A DNA stretch of 64,000 nucleotides from Channallabes apus (GCA_030522415.1 CM060107.1:27115571-27179570); one strand, 5' to 3'. Numbered from the stretch's first letter, positions 36,001-48,332 are shown. Notes: generated from the sequence alone by a model not told the origin. A program made the numbers and translations.

Positions 36001-39000
36001 AGTACCTTAAATAAAAAAAAATAAATCTTTACTTGTTTAATGAAGGCTCGATTCCCGTCTCTGTGTGCATGGAGTTTGCATGTTCTCCCCGTGCTTGGTG
36101 GGTTTCCTCCGGGTACTCCGGTTTCCTCCCACAGTCCAAAGACATGCAGGTTAGGCTAATTGGCGTTCCCAAATTGCCCGTAGTGTGTGATTGGGTGTGT
36201 GAGTGTGTGTATGTGTGTGTGCCCTGCGATGGATTGGCACCCTGTCCAGGGTGTACCCTGCCTAGTGCCCGAAGTCTCCTGGGATAGGCTCCAGGTCCCC
36301 CGCGACCCTGAACACAGGATTAAGCGGTATAGAAAATGAATGAACTTGTTTAATGATCACTACGAAAATATATTTAATATACAGTGCTGTATGTCTTAGG
36401 CAGATGCAAATAACTGCGAGGATGTTTCCAAAAAAGTTTCTGCAGTACCAGTCAAAAGTTTGCACACAAGTTTAGATTTATTTTCTACTGTGCATCCTAG
36501 AACAATACTAGGCACCATGGTGGCTTAATAGTTATTATTGTTGCCCTGCACCTCCGGGGTCCGGATTCGATTCACCCTTCGGGTCTGTGTGCATGGAGTT
36601 TGCCTGTTCTACCCGTGCTTGGTGGGTTACCTCCGTGTACTTTGGTTTCCTCCCACAGTCCAAATATATGCATATAAGGTTAACTGGTGTTCCCAAATTG
36701 CTTGTAGTGTGTGAGTGTGTGCCCTGTGATGGATTGGCACCCCATCCAGGGTGTACACTGCGTTGTGCCTTAAGTCTCCTAAGATAGGACCCAGACGCTC
36801 TTTGTGACCATGTATACAGGATAAAGACGATGAGTGAGTGAGTGGAACAATCCTGGATTTTGTGAAAACTAATGCATTTGCAAAACCTATCAAGCACCAC
36901 GTCTCTCATGAACATCCCAGGAAAGTCAACACAAGTCAATAACTGGTGTGATGACTCTTTGTTAAAAGTATAGTCTCAGGTATAACTTGTGCATTTTAAT
37001 AAGGAAATTAGCTGCTTGGGTTTAGTGAACCTCCAACAGAACCAGGCACAGTCCTTCTGAGAAGACTTGCTTCTTTTTTAATACATGCAAAACCAAAGGC
37101 TTTTTTTAGTGGTCTTTTACATAATATGCTGCTTTCAGCAGACACTGTCATGTAAGATTTTACTAATGAATACTAATGTTTGGAAATCAGATTTTCCTTT
37201 TTTTGTACTGACTTAAGAATGAAGTTGTAAAATAAACATGTATAACAAAGTTTGTTATACCTACTGTATAAAGAAAAAAAAGAAATGAAAAAAAAGGGTG
37301 CACATACAGTACTGTACTGTGCTGTTCTGAAATGGACTAATAAATTAAATACATATAAAGTCTAGACTAGGTGTAGAAAATGACATTTAACCGATTTTCT
37401 CAGGTTCACAGGCAAAGACCAGCTGATGTTAAGCAGTGTTCTGACTGTAAGCCTTAAGGAAAAGTCAGATTTTGGTCTCTACTCATGTGAAATATGGAAT
37501 AGTACAACAACCTTCAGGCTTCAAAGGACCAGTAAGATCTCACACACTTATTTTCTTTATCATTGATGATAGCCCAATTCAGATGCTGGTAATGGCTGCT
37601 TAATATGGTCTGGTTTTTTTTTTTTTAGTTTATCATAGAATATGCAGCATTTAATCCATTTTAAAGTTTCTTGTGTACATGTATGTAATAATAATTATGA
37701 CATTTCCCCCCAGCTTTTCCCAATCACACAAGAGCAGTGTTGGCATCTCTGGTTTTGTTTATAATCTTAGTCTTGGCTGCTGTAGTGTACTCAAAATGTC
37801 ATCTCAACTTCAAACTCTGGTATAAAAACTCATATGGGGAATATGAAATTAATGGTAAGCCTATAAATAGTGATGGATAATTTAGAATTTTTTTTTCAGG
37901 AAAGAGTATTTAACAACATACATTTCAGCATGTCAATGATCATTATGTTTATTTTTTCCCATACAGATGGCAAAATGTATGACGCTTACATTTCATATAT
38001 AAATGATGAGAATGACCATAAATTCGTCAATTTTATTCTGAAACCTCAGTTGGAGAATAAGTGTGGGTACAAGTTACTTCTTAACGATACAAACATCCTC
38101 CCTGGAGCAGGTATATCCCCTCTAAGAATGTAATAACAGAATGCCTTACTGTCCTTGTTAGGTTAGGCAAATTGATTTATGTTTACTATATGTTACATAT
38201 GTACATAAAGTTTACTCTATACTTTATGTTAGAATCAGCTACAGTTTTTCTTTTTAAAGGAATTTCATGTCTCATTCCTATGCAATTTACATCAAACATG
38301 TTATTGTCTTATACATTTTTATTTTGCTTAGTTTTGTGTGTGGGTTTTGTCCTCAGAGCCATCTGCAGAGTTACTTATGAACATTAGTCGCTGCCGGCGG
38401 CTCATCGTTGTGCTGTCACAGGGGTATCTACAGCAGGAGTGGTGCACTACTAACTTTAGGTACAAATGAATGCTTTGCTGTGATGTTTATAATGGCTAAG
38501 AATAATGCAATTTAAATTTAAATTCTATTTTTGTTATCAGATTTAGATTTTATGCAAACAAAGAATTAAATAGAGAATTTGACTTTTTTGTATTCTTTTT
38601 AACACGGAAGAAAGAATTTGTTCAGTTGTTTTAGTTGGTCTAAGGTTTGGATCTGCTTTTAGACAGGGTATATTTCACCTGATGGAGCTGTGTCGGAAGC
38701 CCATCTTCATCGTCTTTCAGTCTCAGAAGAAGAGTATCAATGTGGACATCTGTCAGCATTTACGAGATCACCAAGGACGAATCACAACTCTTATCTGGGG
38801 AGCACATTCAATTGTGAGCCCTCTCATATTACATACATCAATGTAGTTTTTGCGAAAAAGAAAAAATGTGCCATTATTTTTCATCCACAGTAGATGGCCA
38901 TCCTGTGCATGTTAGTTAAAATATTATCAGAACGGCAACACATATCTTTCATTTTGCAGGTTAGCAATAGTTGTGTCAGTGAGGGTGGCAGGGAGTTGCA

Positions 39001-39813
39001 GTAATGCTATGGAGTCAGACCCATTTCATGTTTCACAGATAAATGTCAGGTAACGTTTATATTTGTTATATTACTAAATAGATTTATGAATTGTGTGCAA
39101 TATGAAACTGATCTGACTCTATAAGATACTGCCTACAAAAGAAGGTCTTACTGTATACTAATAAGGTTTGAGGCTTTCTGATCTAAAATATCAGGTTGCT
39201 TAGGGTTATCCATATCTACTGTATCATCCCATATATATATATACATACACACATACTGATACACATCATGTGTCATTCACAGGCCCCATCATCTGGATTT
39301 TGGAAGGCACTAGCTTTGGCCATGCCCCGTAAAGTGATGTTTCATAATGAGTTGATTGGAGACCCCCAGACTCTGCTCGAGGGGGATAGGGACCCCATGC
39401 TCACTGTACAGCCAGACTACCTGGACTGCACACCTGATCCAGATCCTGCTGGAGATCTGGGTAAGAACATGAGCGCTGGTTAATCTGCTGATGGCTAACA
39501 TTTTTCGAGTTTACTTTGGTACTATACCCCTCAGACATGCTACATATTACTTGATAGTAGCTCATAGGTAACTAAACCTTCTCTATGTTCCAGAATGATA
39601 TGCAATTCCATATATGATTTCAGTCCACTACTCTGTTCTTCCATAGGCATACGGTTCCCCATCTATAAAGCAATGTCCAGAGACCAAGTTCTGCCAACAT
39701 CTTCTGAGCCAGTGACTGAAGCCAAAACCTCTGAGATTGATGTTTCTGACTTGGGCTCCAGGAGCTATGCTGCCCGAACAGATTTTTACTGTCTGGTTAC
39801 TGATGATATTTGA
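28497..39813 (+). CDS. sigirr: Single-Ig IL-1-related receptor (SIGIRR), 9 coding exons
   Basis: Exons: 28497-28557, 35759-35969, 37404-37531, 37714-37854, 37967-38110, 38357-38459, 38663-38813, 39283-39460, 39647-39813; phases fit and give 427 aa (human about 410). Residues 1-20 look like a signal peptide. One Ig domain follows, with Cys51, Trp71 and Cys119 and five N-glycosylation motifs. A membrane helix spans about 141-159 and a TIR domain about 183-330, with box 1 YDAYISY, LLPG-like box 2 (ILPGAEPS) and box 3 FW at 319-320. The C-terminal tail ends in [19 protein letters not shown], nearly as in mammals. SIGIRR dampens IL-1R/TLR/IL-18R signalling. Cys241 and Leu325 occupy the positions where signalling receptors have Ser and Tyr, as in mammalian SIGIRR. 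Exon 1 is the least certain part because it is 7.2 kb away, but its phase fits exactly. Confidence 0.95.
29994..30042. repeat. (CA)n microsatellite in sigirr intron 1
   Basis: About 24 CA units without interruption. Confidence 0.95.
32830..33030 (-). repeat. tRNA-derived SINE with an L2-type LINE tail
   Basis: Read on the minus strand: TAGCTCAGTAGTTAAGGCAT (A-box region), GGTTCAAATCCCAC (B-box), a body, then GTAAGTCGCTCTGGATAAGA and a TAAATGTAAATGTAA tail. The last part is shared with the LINE 3' end at 23262-23330, indicating mobilisation by the LINE machinery. It lies in sigirr intron 1. Confidence 0.85.
33056..33089. repeat. (AT)n microsatellite abutting a Tc1 element
   Basis: The AT run ends exactly at the left terminus of the Tc1 element at 33090. 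Confidence 0.95.
33090..34699 (+). mobile_element. Tc1-like transposon, 1610 bp, nearly intact
   Basis: Termini CAGTGGTGTGAAAAACTATT and the inverted AATAGTTTTTCACACCACTG are flanked by TA. Long inverted repeats contain TGCATGTTTGTCACA and its inverse. It carries one transposase gene with a single obvious frame break and lies in sigirr intron 1. Confidence 0.95.
33469..34480 (+). pseudogene. Tc1 transposase, single frame disruption
   Basis: Segment 33469-34194 holds the paired helix-turn-helix DNA-binding region ([33 protein letters not shown]) and the first catalytic Asp ([11 protein letters not shown]), plus [11 protein letters not shown]. Segment 34142-34480 continues in another frame with the second Asp ([11 protein letters not shown]) and the final acidic residue ([13 protein letters not shown]), ending AAKGGPTSY and a stop. 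The frame changes around 34150. All three catalytic acidic positions are retained. It is the youngest-looking Tc1 copy here. Confidence 0.92.
34705..35080 (-). repeat. Unclassified retroposon-like repeat, longer copy
   Basis: Shares 34712-34862 with 4096-4272 and continues for another 200 bp through GCCCCTGATTGGCTGTAGAG to ACTCGGAGGCGTAGGCGGAT. Its A-rich end would be on the minus strand. It lies immediately beside the Tc1 element. Confidence 0.65.
36044..36343 (+). repeat. tRNA-derived SINE, 5'-truncated, perfect 13-bp target duplication
   Basis: Lacks the tRNA-like head and begins at AGGCTCGATTCCC. ACTTGTTTAATGA flanks it at 36031-36043 and 36344-36356. It lies in sigirr intron 2. Confidence 0.92.
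36513..36842 (+). repeat. tRNA-derived SINE, diverged copy
   Basis: Starts GGCACCATGGTGGCTTAATA and ends in a GAGTGAGTG tail. GAACAAT flanks both sides. It lies in sigirr intron 2, 170 bp from the previous SINE. Confidence 0.85.
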
Positions 39814-40691
39814 ACCTGAAGCACATTGTTCCTCTTTCACTCCAACTTGTGGTCATGCATTTTATGTTTCAAATAATTTAAATTTTTGAAAGCTAGATTT
39901 GACATGATTAGAGAAGTAATTTACAAGGACTTACGTTTCTGTAAAGCACACAACATCGAAGTCATTATTTTTTTAATTAAAACGGTGCCATTTTGATTAC
40001 TTGTATGTAAAAGTCTTATATTTATAATTATGTTAACTAGTAGTGATACAGCAGTATTGCACACACCTTTCGCTTGCACTTACCTGTCTTTCATCAACAA
40101 ACTTACTGCAAAAGTGCCGAAGTACAAAACATTGCTAACATTTCTCAGTAGTTCTTGTACATAGCTCTTATATTTGTATATAGTTCAATTAACTGTTTCC
40201 AAAAAAAAATATTTTGTGGGCCATTTGTTGTTACAAGGCATTTCAGGTCCTTCTTGTGTTATTTTGGATGGCACACTATAGCCAGACACCTGATCCTAAA
40301 CGGTCAACCCCCAGCCACAATGATTTACATACTCAGTTTTAAGAGCCAATTGTAGAAGTGTGTGCCAGGCTTCATTTGAATTAGATTTACATTTTTGATG
40401 ACCAGCCTGTGTGCTTTTGTATAGTCATGTGAAGTGCATGAACAACTAAACTGACTAATACTTTTTCGAACAAAATCATTAGAGTATACTGACTACTGTA
40501 CCAGATAACCTGCATTCTTTTGTCTAACTTGCAAATCTACATGCATTGTCTGCCTCAAAAGATAAATAGACATTTGCACCCTTTTAAACAATGTGCAAGT
40601 GTTTCCCATGTTAAACTGCAGATGGCAGCACTTGAAATTAATTCTGAAATTGATGATAATATTAATAAAATTTTATTCAATACAATGCTGG

Positions 40692-40697
40692 AATAAA
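40692..40697 (+). terminator. Candidate sigirr polyadenylation signal
   Basis: AATAAA about 880 bp after the sigirr stop. Other variants occur nearby, so the true 3' end is not determined. Confidence 0.25.
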
Positions 40698-42458
40698 GCT
40701 GAGAATATCTAAGTGGGTTCATCATGTGGAACACAAAATTCCCACAGTCATATAAAAAAAAAAACATGGTCAAACATGTGCTATGACCATGCAATTGTAG
40801 CATATAACTATGATTGTGTATTTGATGGCTTTTCTATACTGTATGTCACACTCTGCAGTGTACAGTGTACAATGTATATAGTGCATACAATGCCTTGTAG
40901 TGTATATCATACAAACTCATCACAGGACACACATCAAACATAGCTTGTGTTTACACAGCAGAGTCCTTTTTAGTATTCTCCAAAGCACACACACAGCTAC
41001 AGTATATCTGATGCATCAATGAAACATGCACACTCACTTCGCTCACAGCTCTAGTCACTTAAATTGGTCTGCAATGTCCCAGTGAGCCCTTCATATGAAA
41101 CAATATGCACAATTTGATAGGTGGCAAGGTAGCTGTCCATTTCCAGAGCTTATTTACCTAACTTTTACATCATTTGGTTCCTGGGAATACTTTGTGGTTG
41201 ATGTAAAATGACACTTGAGCATTGTTGGTCTGCATTATATGATCACAACAAATTGTTCAGCCCCCCCCCCCCCCCCCCCCCAACACTTGCAGCTTAACTG
41301 CAATTCATCTGTTGTTACTACTGCCTCAGGGTGTGTGCATAATACATAATACTGTACATAGTGCATATTATAAGACTTTCATCTACCTTTGTAATATGGA
41401 TGACTGGTGCTTATCATATATAAAGTGCCAGGCAGACAAAAGGTCACTGTGTGGAAAGATAAGAGCCTCCTGTTGGATATTTACTGCAGTTGTTAGTATG
41501 TTTCACATAGGAGCTAAGTTAATTAGTTTATATAATAACACTCAGAACCATCTCCAGGCATTTTATCTGCTTGCAACTGCTCGTCAGCCATTTGTAGGTG
41601 TGTGCATGAAAATGCCTGTACTTCCTTTATACTGTGGTTAATGCCACACCTTTGTCACACCCCTTGAATTAAAGCTGAATGTCTTGACTTCAAGCTGAAC
41701 ATCTTGAGTGGTTTATTTCAAATTTAGTGTGCTGGTGTACATCCTTGTTCCAAAATTTATTTAAGATCTAAATGCTCACTTCCCCTCAATGTACATGGGG
41801 TGAAAAGGAGAAGTAAGATGAGGGAACAAATCTTTGTTCCCTTGTCAGCAGTACAGAAAGCATCACTGTCATGCAATGGTTAAATAGCTCTGTGATCTAC
41901 ATTGTTTCATCATGCAATGTGATCCTGTCAACAACTTTGGTCAGTGTAGGATTTGGCCTAGAGATGAAGAAACAAACAAAAAACAAAACCATGACCAGCA
42001 TCCCAATACTGGCTTTATTGCTGTTAACATTAATTTTATGTTTCTATTATGAGATGTGCAGGTATTATTCAATGAAGAAGAAAAAAATCTCTGATCTACA
42101 TTAACCAGGGTGACGATCTAGAGCCTTTCCTTTGAACATGTACGTATATAAATGTTAACACCTATCTAGGTGAATTCCTTAGCAATTTAGGATTTTAACT
42201 GTCAAATATACTACACTACTAATTCATGATTATTGATTTTTTAAAATGAAGAATAGATCTTTTTCCAATTTTGTTTGCATATTTCAAAATTCTTTACCTA
42301 TAGTTACTGATTAGAAGGTCAGTGGTTCAAGCTCCTGTCAAGCCACTGTTGAGCCCCTAAACAAGGGTGTGCTGTATCATGACTGACCCTGCTCTTTGAC
42401 CCCAGCTTCTTAACATGTTGGGATGTGTGAAGAAAGAATTTCACTGTTTTAGTGCAGG

Positions 42459-42685
42459 AGGTGGCACGATGGCTTAGTGGTTAGTCACCTTGCACCACCA
42501 GGGTCTAAGTTCCATTCCCGGCCAGGTTCGATTCCTGCCTCTGTGTTCATGGAGTTTGCATGTTCTCCATGTGCTTGGTGGGTTTCCTTCGGGTACTCCG
42601 GTTTCCTTCCACAGTCTAAAGACATGCAGGTTAGGCTAATTGGCGTCCCCAAATTGCCCTAAGTGTGTAAATGAGTGTGTAAATG
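42459..42685 (+). repeat. tRNA-derived SINE, 3'-truncated copy
   Basis: Head GGTGGCACGATGGCTTAGTG through GGCGTCCCCAAATTGCCCTA, then broken. Confidence 0.85.
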
Positions 42686-42687
42686 TT

Positions 42688-42735
42688 AGCCCAAGTACTG
42701 AGGAAACAGATGTCATCGTTTAAAGATTGCCAGAG
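42688..42735 (-). repeat. L2-type LINE scrap
   Basis: CCCAAGTACTGAGGAAACAG and CGTTTAAAGAT match 23430-23477 of the larger LINE fragment. Confidence 0.65.
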
Positions 42736-43995
42736 ATGCAATGCTTTGAAAACATTTAAACGACTAAAGAACACTTTGCTGTTCTGTAATTAGATAAAGC
42801 CACATATCCGGCATTAAATTTCAACTTTATTTTTTACTTACAATTGATACTCATAAAAAATTTATATCTGGAGTTTTGTCAGAACTAGGTATATGGATGG
42901 AGACCTGTGGTCTTGTAGTTTTACGTAAATCGAAGGATTTTTCAAAAGGTGCCAGTAAACGTACTGTAACAGACAAACCATTAACATAATGTTCTTTGCA
43001 ATCACAGTATGATGAAGGTTTTCAGGAAAAAGAGTCATTGAACAATATTAGTATTTGATGTTGGTTTACGAAAAAATGTCTAAGCTCTCCTAATTAGATC
43101 CACCTGTGTTGCATTAACTCTGCAGGCGTCTTCTCTATTTAAGCCAGACACACTTTTCCTTCTTTGCTAGATTGTCTCTTCATGCCATGTTTGAGCTTTC
43201 CAGCTTTCTGCCTGATTCCTGATTGAGCCTGTGGATCTGACCTTGCTTGATTTCGACCTATTCTCAGATCGCCCGTTGTTGCTTACCTTGTCTGCCAGGG
43301 TATACTGTATATTCAGATTTAAGATTTAAAGAACCGTAGTAATCTAGATGCTGAGATGCTGTTAATTGATGATTTTTGAGACTGAATGTCTCCTCTGCAG
43401 TAGAGTTTAGTTTTGGTCTTGCTTTCCTGGGATGTTGTTCATGAAAGCCAGTTTCATCATGGTGGATGGGTTTTGCAAATGCGCTTGACCATACCCTGAT
43501 TGCAAGAACTATTCCAGAAAGGCTGACCTCTGTGTCTTAAAATAACAACGGACTGTTGTTGTTGTTGTTGTTGTTACATAATTTTCTAATTCCATATGTG
43601 TTTGAAATTCCAGGTATTAATGTAGAATGTAGAAAATCACTAAACAAAAACAAAGAAATTTGCAAATGATCCCAAACTTTTGAGCAATAGTGTAAGTAAT
43701 AACATATCAGGAAAAAGGCATGATTGTGACCACTATCAGGTACAGCTGAGGCAGAGAAGTTAAAGAATATAATCCTCACAGTGCCTGTCTACCTGAGTTT
43801 TCCGAATTTCTAGCTTTCTGCATGTTTCCTGATTGCACCTGTGTACCTGACCCTGCCTGTTAATGTGTCTTTTTTCTCAGCCTCATGTGTCATCTCAAAC
43901 AATTCAACTGCTGCTGACTTCTCCCATTAGCTCCAGGCCTTATATCTAATCACTGAGAGCTCTCCTAGTTCCCTCACAGCCTGTATAATTATACA

Positions 43996-44058
<63 letters not shown>
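43996..44058. repeat. (TA)n microsatellite abutting a Tc1 element
   Basis: About 30 TA units ending exactly at the left terminus of the element at 44059. Confidence 0.95.
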
Positions 44059-44061
<3 letters not shown>

Positions 44062-45370
44062 TTCCTTCTCAAAAAATTTGCATATTGTGATAATATAATC
44101 TATTTTAGATTCATTACACACAAACTGAAGTAGTTAAACCCTGTTATTGTTTTAAAATTGATGATTGTGGCATGCAGCTCATGAAAACCCAAAAATCTAA
44201 AAAAAATTAGCATATTTCATCCGACCAATAAAAGAAAAGTGTTTTTAATACAAAAAAAAGTCAACCTTCAAATAATTATGTTCAGTTATGCACTCAATAC
44301 TTGGTCGGGAATCCTTTTGCAGATTCTTTTGTCTTGTGTCTCTCAACTTTCTCTTCACAATATCCCACAGATTCTCTATGGGGTTCAGGTCAGGAGAGTT
44401 GGCAGGCCAATTGAGCACAGTAATACCATGGTCAGTAAACCATTTACCAGTGGTTTTGGCACTGTGAGCAGGTGCCAGGTCGTGCTGAAAAATGAAATCT
44501 TCATCTCCATAAAGCTTTTCAGCAGATGGAAGCATGAAGTGCTCCAAAATCTCCTGATAGCTAGCTGCATTGACCCTGCCCTTGATAAAACACAGTGGAC
44601 CAACACCAGCAGCTGACATGGCACCCCAGACCATCACTGACTGTGGGTACTTGACACTGGACTTCAGGCATTTTGGCATTTCCCTCTCCCCAGTCTTCCT
44701 CCAGGCTCTGGCACCTTGATTTCCGAATGACATGCAAAATTTGCAACCTGTAGCCCATTTCCTGCACACGCCTGTACACGGTGGCTCTGGATGTTTCTAC
44801 TCCAGACTCAGTCCACTGCTTCCGCAGGTCCCCCAAGGTCTGGAATCGGTCCTTCTCCACAATCTTCCTCAGGGCCCGGTCACCTCTTCTCGTTGTGCAG
44901 CGTTTTCTGCCACACTTTTTCCTTCCCACAGAAATTTCAGAAATGTCTTTCTGTGTCTTACCCTCTTGCTTGAGGGTGTCAATGATGGCCTTCTGGACAG
45001 CAGTCAGGTCGGCAGTCTTACCCATGATTGCGGTTTTGAGTAATGAACCAGGCTGGGAGTTTTTAAAAGCCTCAGGAATCTTTTGCAGGTGTTTAGAGTT
45101 AATTAGTTGATTCAGATGATTAGGTTAATAGCTCGTTTAGAGAACCTTTTCATGATATGCTAATTTTTTGAGATAGGGATTTTGGGTTTTCATGAGCTGT
45201 ATGCCACAATCATCAATATTAAAACAATAAAAGGCTTGAACTACTTCAGTTGTGTGTAATGAATCTAAAATATATGAAAGTCTAATGTTTATCAGTACAT
45301 TACAGAAAATAATTTTTCATAACAGAAAAATAACTTTATCACAATATGCAAATTTTTTGAGAAGGACCTG
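44059..45370 (-). mobile_element. Tc1-like transposon, 1312 bp, second family
   Basis: Inverted ends read CTTCTCAAAAAATTTGCATA at the left and TATGCAAATTTTTTGAGAAG at the right, next to TA. Long inverted repeats include ACACACAACTGAAGTAGTT-type text. It encodes a minus-strand transposase in two overlapping frames. Confidence 0.93.
44245..45025 (-). pseudogene. Tc1-like transposase pseudogene
   Basis: The N-terminal segment (45025-44561) starts MGKTADLTAVQKAIIDTLKQ and contains a helix-turn-helix-like stretch (TSRATVYRRVQEMGYR). The C-terminal segment (44769-44245) has SVMVWGAMSAAGVGPLCFI, FQHDLAPAHSAK and SPDLNPIENLWDIVKRKL. A frame change in the 44560-44770 overlap disrupts it, and the middle of the protein appears shortened. 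Confidence 0.9.
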
Positions 45371-45378
45371 TATATATA

Positions 45379-45560
45379 CAGTCAAACCTTGAATTGCAAG
45401 AATAATTCATTCATGCTTGTACAAAGCGAATTTCCCCCATAAGAAATAATGGAAACTCTGATGATTTGTTCCACAACCCGAAAATAACAATATGAAAATA
45501 ATTAATACAAAATGTAAAGAAAAATTCAACAAATTAACCTGCACCTTCCCTTTAAAAAGA
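45379..45560. mobile_element. DNA-transposon remnant
   Basis: After a TA, CAGTCAAACCTTGAATTGCA and CCCCCATAAGAAATAATGGA resemble a widespread non-autonomous fish DNA element. The right end was not found. It lies 8 bp from the Tc1 element. Confidence 0.5.
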
Positions 45561-47360
45561 ATCCCGACAAGAACAGTGTTTTTGTTAGTGTGTGTGTGAG
45601 TGTGAGCTGAAGTAAGACAAGAGAGGAGATGAGGAGGGAGGATACTGTACGTCAGAGACTGGAAACTTTAACAAGTGACCTCTCTAAATACTCTTGCTTT
45701 TACTTCATATGTGTGCACATTTCTCTGGTGACCTTGCATTTGGCTCTTTTCTTGTGAAGCATTACAGATATAGGTACAGTAGTATTTTATGTTAAAGATA
45801 TGTTCAATAAAGCACATTTTGTAATACTATGCTGTTGTAAATATAGTTATCCACAGCAGGATAACTTTTTTTTTTGTGCAAATTTGCATGAAATAGATCA
45901 TTATGCTTCACTGAAAAATTTACACACACAGTACTCAAGGCTGTCGCGAGTGAGAAATATGACCTGAGAAAATCTAACCTGACTGCTGGGAAAATTAGTC
46001 ATAGACACAGAGGTGTGTCAGATAAAAGTAGAGCGACTGGTATTTAAGATGTTGCAACACCATTAGACGTTGATACTATTATCCCACCGGGGGTGGGGGT
46101 TACACATAAAATTTTGTGCCTTTTGTGTTTTTGTGCCTTCAACAGGACGATATGCAAAAAAACTAAATACAAAGCAAACTTAATTTTTGTGGAATGTGAA
46201 ATTTTCCATGAAGACATGGAAATCAACTAAAAAACTATTTCTCTCAGCCCAAAACTATTGTAGCCTCATAAGTATTACCTATATGCATGTAAAAATACAC
46301 AATTTGTATTTATTAATATAAAAAATATAATATTTGCCTGCATTTTAGAAAACATTTTATTAGTGTGTGATTTTGGACATAGTGCATGTCATGGCAGTCT
46401 GTCAGGGTGGTGGTTGGGAACCTTGAATGTCATCAGCACAAAGCTTTCACTGTCTTAACTTCTACCGTTGAAAAAATCTGTGTATGGTGAACCTCAAAGC
46501 AACTTTAAATAATGTCAGAAAAGAACCTAATAGACCACAATAAATGACATTCTAATGCTAAGCTTTAACTTCTACTTCAAGAATATCATAACTAATTGGC
46601 TAGTTTTAAATAATGTATTCACCATTTTCCTATGTTGAAAAGGCAGAATATTCATGTCTGAGCAGAGTGCAGGTATGTAAATAGAGCCAGGTCATCATGC
46701 ACAGCCAGACACGGCTGGAGAGGTGTGGTGAGCCAGGGATCGAGCAAGTGAAAGAAGAAAAAAGAATGTTGAATCATTGAGGATTAAAAGGCGGTTTCAA
46801 AAAAATCCATCAGATTATACTTTATTTGTTTTCAAGGAAAAAAAACCTATCACAAATAAGAATGTTCTTGCAAAGTGCAAAATGAAAGATACAGAGCATG
46901 AACAAAACTATTGCAGAAAAGAAATTTATAAAACAGGCAGTGTGTATTAGGCATGGCCTCTACAGAATTTGGCAAACACACAGTAATCATTTTTACAATA
47001 AAAATTCCCCATAATATAAAAATAATTACAATATAAAGATTTGAGAAAAAATGAAAACGCAAATGCAAAGGAGTTGTTTTATAGACACCCATCTAAATAT
47101 CCATATCAACTCCAACCGATATATCCCAAATATTCAGGTTTTAGAACAGAAACATTCTTTAAATTAAAAAATAATTTCCTAGAAAAGTTTAGACATGGTA
47201 TTATCGCTAAAATATGCAGTAGCATTTATCGTTATTTAAGGATGCTAAATAAAAATCATCAAATCAAATCAGGTTTGTTTGATACAATAAAACAACTAAT
47301 CTACCACTGCCAAGAATATAGCCCAGAATTGTATGACACTGCTATATAAATGTACAATTA

Positions 47361-47361
47361 T

Positions 47362-47388
<27 letters not shown>
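47361..47388. repeat. (CA)n microsatellite
   Basis: Short CA run in the region downstream of pkp3. Confidence 0.9.
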
Positions 47389-47394
<6 letters not shown>

Positions 47395-48332
47395 ACGCAT
47401 TTTGATTTATATCTAAGGTTATAATACAACATAATAAAAAAGAATCTGTTACCATGTGCCGGTCAGAACTTTTGCTAAGTTTAGCCTAATTTGTAGCCAT
47501 GTCTCAATGTCTTTCTTGCAAGCAGTGTAATCACATTTAAAAATTCAGTGACATACTGGGTAGATACGGGTACAGTAGGTAAGAAAATATCTACATGACT
47601 TGACTTGATCCCAATGTATCAGAATGGTTGACATACTGTATCAAAGTAATTACCATTTAGTGCTAGGCCAAAGTGCTACATTTAAGGCTGTCCTAACTAG
47701 AAATTCTCTTACTAGACAGTAAATTGTGTATTGTTTTATAATCACTATGCACAGTGTAAACAATTGAGACATTTACTTTACTTATAGGCTCAGTATAACA
47801 ACACAGACCCATTCACAAAAAAAAGGCAACTCTGGAGAACATAATACATTGTTTATAACGTGTATAATATTTGGCATCCTGCTGACATTTTCAAAAATCC
47901 CACAACCATGTCCCCAAATATAATTTCTGATGTTTAGAGGACAAAACTGGTCAGAGTAGTTTAAAATTCAAAAATATATAAAAAGGAATCACATGAAGTA
48001 CCAAATGTTAAAATATGGAAATGTCCTTGTTATTGTGAAAACAATTGTGAAGACACAGAATAATCAATGATCTTCCTACACACTGCTTAAAGTAGACAAA
48101 AAACACAGCGGGTCAAGAAACAAAATCCCTGCTGATAAAATAAAAATTATGTCTACTGGAATTTAATTAAGGTGCATCCATCATCAATCAAATCAAGATC
48201 ATGTGCATTGGTTTTCAGATGGACCTTTATTCTTGCACCAGCCAAATGCCATTGCTGAAATATTCAGCTATGTTACATTTTCATTCCTTATTTACATATA
48301 TGCACTTATATCCACACAATTCCAGTCTTTAT

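Larger units (their letters stand above)
39814..48332. other. Intergenic DNA between sigirr and pkp3 (convergent 3' ends)
   Basis: Holds the 3' UTRs of both genes, a Tc1 element, a SINE plus L2 scrap, a DNA-transposon remnant at 45379, a C18-type run at 41263-41281 and microsatellites. No additional gene is supported. The reading frames here (for example 47041-47349) are AT-rich and resemble nothing recognisable. Confidence 0.7.

Noticed and set aside
38946..39050. Possible extra sigirr exon between exons 7 and 8
   Set aside because: An AG precedes it, but exon 7 and exon 8 join directly in phase and match the human TIR sequence without a gap.
47041..47349. 102-codon plus-strand open frame downstream of pkp3
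   Set aside because: AT-rich, no recognisable motif or splice context, and it lies in the likely 3' UTR or flank of pkp3 on the opposite strand. Chance is sufficient.
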